Shown here piece after piece: positions 34,104-38,436 of a stretch of DNA of 38,436 nucleotides (the stretch's first letter is position 1; every line of letters starts with the position of its first letter). Source of the stretch: Gammaproteobacteria bacterium (GTDB lineage: Bacteria; Pseudomonadota; Gammaproteobacteria; HK1); assembly GCA_022823045.1 (NCBI GenBank), contig JAJDXW010000145.1:1-38436 (forward strand), written 5' to 3'. Under the pieces are notes generated by a model. It worked only from the letters and a program-made list of their open reading frames with translations, was not told the DNA's origin and ran no database searches. The translations under genes were made by a program, and so were the position numbers.

Positions 34104-34305
34104 GGCCGGATTTGAAGTCGGAGCTCTCTCCACGGCTCGATTGAGCGTTGTCAAGGGTCGGTGCGTATCGCATCGAACCGGATATGCGTCCGTCCGCCTC
34201 CACCCGGAGCCTCGCTCGGAGGCCGGGCTCGAGCTCGGACCCTGCCGTTCGTGTTCGGGCAGCGGAACCGCGGTCCGTGGTGCCGATTCGGTCTGAATCG
34301 GAGAG

Positions 34306-35277
34306 CTACGGGGGACGTTCCCGGCCGACTTCCGGGCGGATCCGGGCCACTGTCTCGAGGAGGGCATGGTGGTCTCCGACGAACCGGAGCACGATATGGC
34401 CCGCGCCCGCTGCCGCGTAGCCGGCGAGCCAGTCCGCGATCGCTTTCTCGGAGCCGGCGAAGCAGGCTTGCCACTTGCGCAGGACCGACGCCGGAGTGCC
34501 GTAGTACCGCTCGAGGTACTCGTCGATCCGGGCATTTCCCGCCGCCGCGTCGTCGTCGATGGCGAGGGTGAGGTAGACCGCACCGGCCACCGAGCCGGGT
34601 GCCCGGCCGACTTCGGCCGCGATGGTCCGCACTTCACGCCACCGTTCGCCCCAGTCCGCGGCATCGGGCCCGGTCGGGAACCAGCCGTCGAACTCCCGGG
34701 CGGCACGCTCCCGGCCCGCACGCGTGGAGCCGCCCACCCAGATGGGCGGACCGGCGGGGGAACGGTGCGGGGTGGGGCCGAGCACTCCCTGCCGGACCCG
34801 CCAGCGTCCGTCCCAGTCGACCGGCTCCCCTGACCAGAGGGCCCGGCATAGACGAAGCCCCTCCAGCATCCGCCCGACCCGCTTCTCGAAGGGTACGCCG
34901 GCTGCCTCGAACTCGTCGCGGACGTTCGGCACGTCGGCGGCGATCCCGACCCCGAGGACGAGCCGGCCCTCCGCGATCCGGTCGAGGGTCGCCACCTGGT
35001 GGGCGAGGAGGACCGGGTTGCGAAGCGCGGGGAGCAGCACCGCCGTGCCGAGCTCGATCCGCCGCGTCCGGGCCGCGACGCTCGCGAGCAGGGTGAGCGG
35101 TTCGTGCCGGGGCCGGGCGAGCAGGCTGTCGCCCACCCATACCGAGTCGAATCCGAGGGCCTCGGCGTGTTCCGCGAGCTTCAGGAGCGCGGCCGTCTCG
35201 GGCGAGCCGGCCATGATTCGCTCGCGGGTCGGGAGGAGGTAGCCGAACTTCGGTGAGGAGGGTGAGTCGTTGCTCAT
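34306..35277 (-). CDS. Luciferase-like (LLM) flavin/F420 oxidoreductase
   Basis: This is a 323-residue TIM-barrel enzyme of the luciferase-like monooxygenase family. Marks are FGYLLPTRERIMAG at the start, HAEALGFDSVWVGDSLLARP, TRRIELGTAVLLPALRNPVLLAHQVATLDRIAEGRLVLGVGI, and PPIWVGGSTRAGRERAAREFDGWFP. Members use reduced FMN or F420 to oxidise diverse substrates; cofactor and substrate cannot be chosen here. The start ATG at 35277 agrees with homology, though its ribosome site is weak; the track ORF is 65 codons longer. It stands alone, divergent from the Na/phosphate transporter gene. Confidence 0.85.
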   Translation of the reverse strand: MSNDSPSSPKFGYLLPTRERIMAGSPETAALLKLAEHAEALGFDSVWVGDSLLARPRHEPLTLLASVAARTRRIELGTAVLLPALRNPVLLAHQVATLDRIAEGRLVLGVGIAADVPNVRDEFEAAGVPFEKRVGRMLEGLRLCRALWSGEPVDWDGRWRVRQGVLGPTPHRSPAGPPIWVGGSTRAGRERAAREFDGWFPTGPDAADWGERWREVRTIAAEVGRAPGSVAGAVYLTLAIDDDAAAGNARIDEYLERYYGTPASVLRKWQACFAGSEKAIADWLAGYAAAGAGHIVLRFVGDHHALLETVARIRPEVGRERPP

Positions 35278-35605
35278 CGGGCACGGTTCCGGTCGCGGTA
35301 TATTTCCGGGAAGTCGCATGGGGTGTCGAGCTTGTCGGCGGTGCTTTCGTGTCGGACGGATTGTATGCGTCCGGCCCGGGTCGCTTGAAGTGGGCGGAAG
35401 GGTCATGCGACGCAAGCATTGGCGACGGCATGTCCCGGCCGCCCCGCACGCGCCGGACGGACCGTCCGCCATCCGATACGTGCGGATCGGCCCGGGTGGC
35501 GGTCCGCCTCTCCGCCTCGCCTGCGCCCGGGTTTCGCGCCGGGTGCTCGAACGGCCCGTCGGGCAGTCGAAACGTCATTCGCGCCGGAGTTGACAGGAGA
35601 ACCCC
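35278..35605. other. Intergenic region, no recognised feature
   Basis: These 328 nt between the divergent LLM and nptA-type genes carry only short ORFs of Arg/Pro composition. The nptA start has a GACAGGAGAAC ribosome site at the right end. No clear promoter or repeat found. Confidence 0.5.
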
Positions 35606-36754
35606 ATGGAGCCGACGAAACAGTCCGCAGCGGGATCAAGGATCCTCCCGTGGATTGTCGTCCTGTTGTCCCTATACGTGCTGCTCGTGGCGGTCGGCGT
35701 CATCGGCAAGGGGTTTCGCCACGCATTCGGCGGAGCCGAAGGCGTCGAGTCGCTGTTCGTGTTTGCAACGAATCCGTTTGTCGGACTCGTTCTCGGCATT
35801 CTCGCAACCGCGTTGATCCAGTCTTCCAGCACGGTTACCTCCATCATTGTCGGACTCGTAGCCGGCGGGATGCCGATTGCGGTTGCGATACCCATGGTGA
35901 TGGGTGCCAATGTCGGCACGACGGTAACCAACACGCTCGTCAGCTTCGGCCACGTGAGACGACCCGGGGAGTTCCGGAACGCGTTCGCCGCCGCCACCGT
36001 GCACGATTTCTTCAACCTTCTCAGCATCTTGATATTCCTGCCGCTGGAGCTCGCGTTCGGCGTTCTCGAAATGCTGAGTGGCGCCATGACCCATGTCGTC
36101 GAGAACATCGGGTCGGTCGATGCTTCGGGAAAGGGCGTGTTCAAGGTCGCCGTCGGCGCCGGTGTCGGCTTCGTCGAGTCGTTGACCTCCTCGCTACCGG
36201 AGCATTGGGCAGGCTCGATTCAAATCGTGGCCGGGATTGCCCTCATTCTCCTGTCGATCATGTATCTCGGAAACACGCTGAAGACCGTGTTCGCGGGCAG
36301 GGCACGGAAATTCCTTCACACCGCCGTCGGCAAGGGTCCGGTCGCCGGCATATTCTCCGGTACTCTCGTCACCGTGCTGGTGCAATCGTCGTCGACCACG
36401 ACGAGCATTGTCGTGCCCCTGGCGGGAAGCGGGGTGATCGCACTCCGTCACGTCTACCCGTTCACGCTGGGAGCGAACATCGGAACGACGATCACGGCGC
36501 TGCTGGCCGCGACGGCCATTACAGGCGCCACCCATGCCGTTGCGCACCAGATCGCGATCGCGCATTTCCTCTACAACCTGCTTGGCGTCATCGTCATCTA
36601 CAGCGTCCCTTGGCTGCGAAGGATCCCGCCGGCGGGAGCGGAGTGGATTGCGCGGCTCGCGAGCGAGCGCAAATGGCTGGCCGTCGCATACATCCTGTGC
36701 GTGTTCTTCGGGGTTCCGGCCGCCCTCGTGTACTTGAAGGCGGGGCTGTCCTGA
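35606..36754 (+). CDS. Na/phosphate cotransporter family protein (NptA type)
   Basis: This is a 382-residue membrane protein of the PNaS family (sodium-phosphate symporters of the NptA/SLC34 kind). Two inverted-repeat halves carry the hallmark: ALIQSSSTVTSIIVGLVAGG in the first and VLVQSSSTTTSIVVPLAGSG in the second, each followed by a GANVGTTVTN / GANIGTTITA motif. About eight helices are predicted by eye. It is shorter than members with a C-terminal PhoU domain, which is absent here. Codon use seems a little less GC-rich than in the neighbours. The start ATG has AGGAGA upstream. Confidence 0.88.
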   Translation: MEPTKQSAAGSRILPWIVVLLSLYVLLVAVGVIGKGFRHAFGGAEGVESLFVFATNPFVGLVLGILATALIQSSSTVTSIIVGLVAGGMPIAVAIPMVMGANVGTTVTNTLVSFGHVRRPGEFRNAFAAATVHDFFNLLSILIFLPLELAFGVLEMLSGAMTHVVENIGSVDASGKGVFKVAVGAGVGFVESLTSSLPEHWAGSIQIVAGIALILLSIMYLGNTLKTVFAGRARKFLHTAVGKGPVAGIFSGTLVTVLVQSSSTTTSIVVPLAGSGVIALRHVYPFTLGANIGTTITALLAATAITGATHAVAHQIAIAHFLYNLLGVIVIYSVPWLRRIPPAGAEWIARLASERKWLAVAYILCVFFGVPAALVYLKAGLS

Positions 36755-36937
36755 ATGCTGCGTCAGGTCGCGTGGCTCGAAGCGTGTTCGGGCGCGTGCC
36801 GGGCGGCGGCGGGGAATGCGGGCTAAACTTGGGGCCTGGACCCGAGGACGGGCATCGGGAGCGGTGCGGCGGCGCGGGGGGCCGGACGAGCGCCCCTTGG
36901 GCCGTTCCGTCCCGTTCGCCGCTACCGGAGACTGACC

Positions 36938-38436
36938 ATGGAGCTTGCCGCGGTATCCCTGGACGACAAGTACGAGAGCCGGGAGGGATGGATCCACATC
37001 ACCGGGAGCCAGGCGATCGTGCGCCTCGCGATGATGCAGTTCAATCGCGACCGCGCGGCGGGTCTCGACACCGCCTGCTACATCACCGGCTACCGCGGCT
37101 CGCCGATGCACAACATCGACAAGGAGCTGTGGTCCGCGAAGCGCTTCCTCGCCGGGTCGCACATCCACTTCCAGCCCGCGGTCAACGAGGATCTCGCGGC
37201 GACCGCGATCTGGGGCAGCCAGCAGGCGACGGAGTTCGGCGACTGCCGCCACGACGGGGTCTTCTCGCTCTGGTACGGCAAGGGTCCGGGGCTCGACCGG
37301 AGCATGGACGCGATCCGCCACGGCCACATGGCCGGCAGCTCGCGCCACGGCGGGGTGCTCGTCATGGTCGGCGACGACCACGCGCTCACCTCGACCGACG
37401 CGCCGGCCGCCCACGAGTTCGCCTTCGTCGAGATGATGATGCCCTTCCTCTATCCCGCCACCGTGCACGAGGTGCTGGAGTACGGCCTGCACGGGATCGC
37501 GCTCTCGCGCTTCTCGGGGGCGTGGGTGGGCTACAAGGTAGTGCCGGACACGGTGGACGCGAGCGCGCCGCTCCCGGCGGACCCGATGGAGCCCGCGATC
37601 GTGCTCCCCGCCGACCTCGAGCTGCCGCCGGACGGACTCAACCTCCGCATACCGGATTTCTGGTACCAGATGGAGCCCCGGCACCGGGACTGGAAGCTCG
37701 ACGCGGCGGTGGCCTATGCGCGGGCGAACCGGCTGAACCGGGTGACTCTGCCAAGCCGCCGCCCTCGCTACGGAATCGTCGCGACCGGCAAGGCGTGGAA
37801 CGACGTCCGCCAGGCCCTCTTCGATCTCGGGATCGACGACCGGACGGCGGACGAGCTCGGGGTCACGGTTCTCAAGCTCGCGATGCCCTACCCCTTCGAC
37901 GCGCAGACGGTGCGCGAGTTCGCGGACGGCCTCGAGGAGGTCTTCGTCGTCGAGGAGAAGGTGACCCTCTCCGAGCTCCAGGTCCGAAACGCCCTCTACC
38001 CCCTCCCCGACGGGCGCCGCCCCCGGGTCATCGGGCAGAACGACGAGTCGGGAAGGGTGCTCCTCCCCGGCTTCCCGGAGGTCACCCCGGACGACGTCGC
38101 GCGGGCCCTCGCGGCGCGGATCGCCCGCTTCCACACCTCGCCCGCCATCGACGAGCGCATCGCGTTCATCGACGCGAAGGCGCGCCAGGCACGGGCGCGC
38201 GAGGCCCTCTCGGTGGCGCGCACCCCGTACTTCTGCTCCGGCTGCCCCCACAACACCTCGACCCGGGTGCCGGAGGGGAGCCGCGCCCAGGGCGGGGTCG
38301 GGTGCCACTTCATGGCCACCTACATGGACCGCGGCAACGTCACCCACACCCACATGGGAGGGGAGGGCGCGAACTGGATGGGGCAGGCCCCCTTCGTCGA
38401 GACCGGGCACGTCTTCCAGAACCTCGGCGACGGCAC
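36938..38436 (+). CDS. Indolepyruvate ferredoxin oxidoreductase, 5' part (runs off window)
   Basis: This frame is absent from the ORF track because no stop lies in the window. It starts at an ATG with GGAG about 8 nt upstream and is open to the end, about 499 codons. The N-terminal part is like the alpha subunit of pyruvate/indolepyruvate:ferredoxin oxidoreductases: ACYITGYRGSPMHNIDKEL, FQPAVNEDLAATAIWGSQQA and SLWYGKGPGLDRSMDAIRHGHMAG. Later TPYFCSGCPHNTSTRVPEG and VGCHFMATYMDR mark the thiamine-diphosphate domain. The enzyme oxidatively decarboxylates aryl- or branched-chain 2-oxo acids to acyl-CoA, reducing ferredoxin. Proteobacterial members are long fused proteins (over 1100 residues), so about half is seen here. 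Confidence 0.9.
   Translation, partial: MELAAVSLDDKYESREGWIHITGSQAIVRLAMMQFNRDRAAGLDTACYITGYRGSPMHNIDKELWSAKRFLAGSHIHFQPAVNEDLAATAIWGSQQATEFGDCRHDGVFSLWYGKGPGLDRSMDAIRHGHMAGSSRHGGVLVMVGDDHALTSTDAPAAHEFAFVEMMMPFLYPATVHEVLEYGLHGIALSRFSGAWVGYKVVPDTVDASAPLPADPMEPAIVLPADLELPPDGLNLRIPDFWYQMEPRHRDWKLDAAVAYARANRLNRVTLPSRRPRYGIVATGKAWNDVRQALFDLGIDDRTADELGVTVLKLAMPYPFDAQTVREFADGLEEVFVVEEKVTLSELQVRNALYPLPDGRRPRVIGQNDESGRVLLPGFPEVTPDDVARALAARIARFHTSPAIDERIAFIDAKARQARAREALSVARTPYFCSGCPHNTSTRVPEGSRAQGGVGCHFMATYMDRGNVTHTHMGGEGANWMGQAPFVETGHVFQNLGDG

Larger units (their letters stand above)
33398..34305. other. 908-nt gene-free spacer
   Basis: This spacer between the SPFH operon start and the LLM oxidoreductase stop holds the promoter at 33507-33535 and the three 133-bp repeats. 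I see no other gene; ORFs listed for it cross the repeats or are short shadows. It contains some of the most A/T-rich stretches of the window. Confidence 0.7.

Noticed and set aside
36194-38410. A 738-aa minus-strand ORF.
   Set aside because: It runs opposite the indolepyruvate oxidoreductase and the end of the phosphate transporter, both with clear motifs.

Overview
The window is high-GC proteobacterial DNA (strong G/C third positions, several GTG and TTG starts, dense gene packing). It has no rRNA, tRNA, phage genes, transposase or CRISPR array that I can see. Taxonomic hints are mixed. A DjlA-type co-chaperone suits Gammaproteobacteria, while a C4-pathway 5-aminolevulinate synthase is most typical of Alphaproteobacteria, so I do not fix the order.

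Layout, left to right. (1) 1-271: 5' part of a leftward glyoxalase/VOC-fold gene. (2) 506-5633: a rightward TRAP-transporter cluster, dctP - alpha/beta hydrolase (nucleophile Ser replaced by Ala) - dctQ - dctM - threonine-aldolase-like PLP enzyme. (3) 5656-6604: a SixA-type phosphatase gene between two related long inverted-repeat (MITE-like) elements. (4) 6737-8077: FAD amine/amino-acid oxidase-like gene, then two palindromic REP-like units. (5) 8288-13107: hemA (C4 pathway) and znuA leftward; zur-znuC-znuB rightward from a shared, repeat-containing control region. (6) 13177-17965: acyl-CoA synthetase, then the leftward proX-proW-proV glycine betaine/choline uptake operon with an intra-operon terminator. 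(7) 18157-22869: MFS permease, LarA-like (DUF2088) protein, GPP34-domain protein, djlA and a small Cys-rich protein. (8) 23337-28511: two LivK-like substrate-binding proteins without transporter genes, one overlapping in transcription with a one-domain membrane sensor, an OxlT-like MFS gene broken by a +1 frameshift, and a small membrane protein. (9) 28624-33397: three translationally coupled SPFH-domain genes. The first is a fusion of an SO_0444/ArsP-type metal permease (His-rich loop, CSCS motif) to an HflK-like SPFH domain. (10) 33705-34103: three tandem copies of a 133-bp non-coding unit. (11) 34306-38436: luciferase-like (LLM) oxidoreductase, NptA-type Na/phosphate transporter, and the 5' part of an indolepyruvate ferredoxin oxidoreductase gene.

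The parts most worth following up are the permease-SPFH fusion with its two SPFH partners, which looks like a membrane-scaffolded metal-efflux unit. Next are the orphan SBP plus outputless sensor pair, the 133-bp tandem repeats and the MITE-like pair. Homology assignments come from reading the translated sequences; no database search was run.
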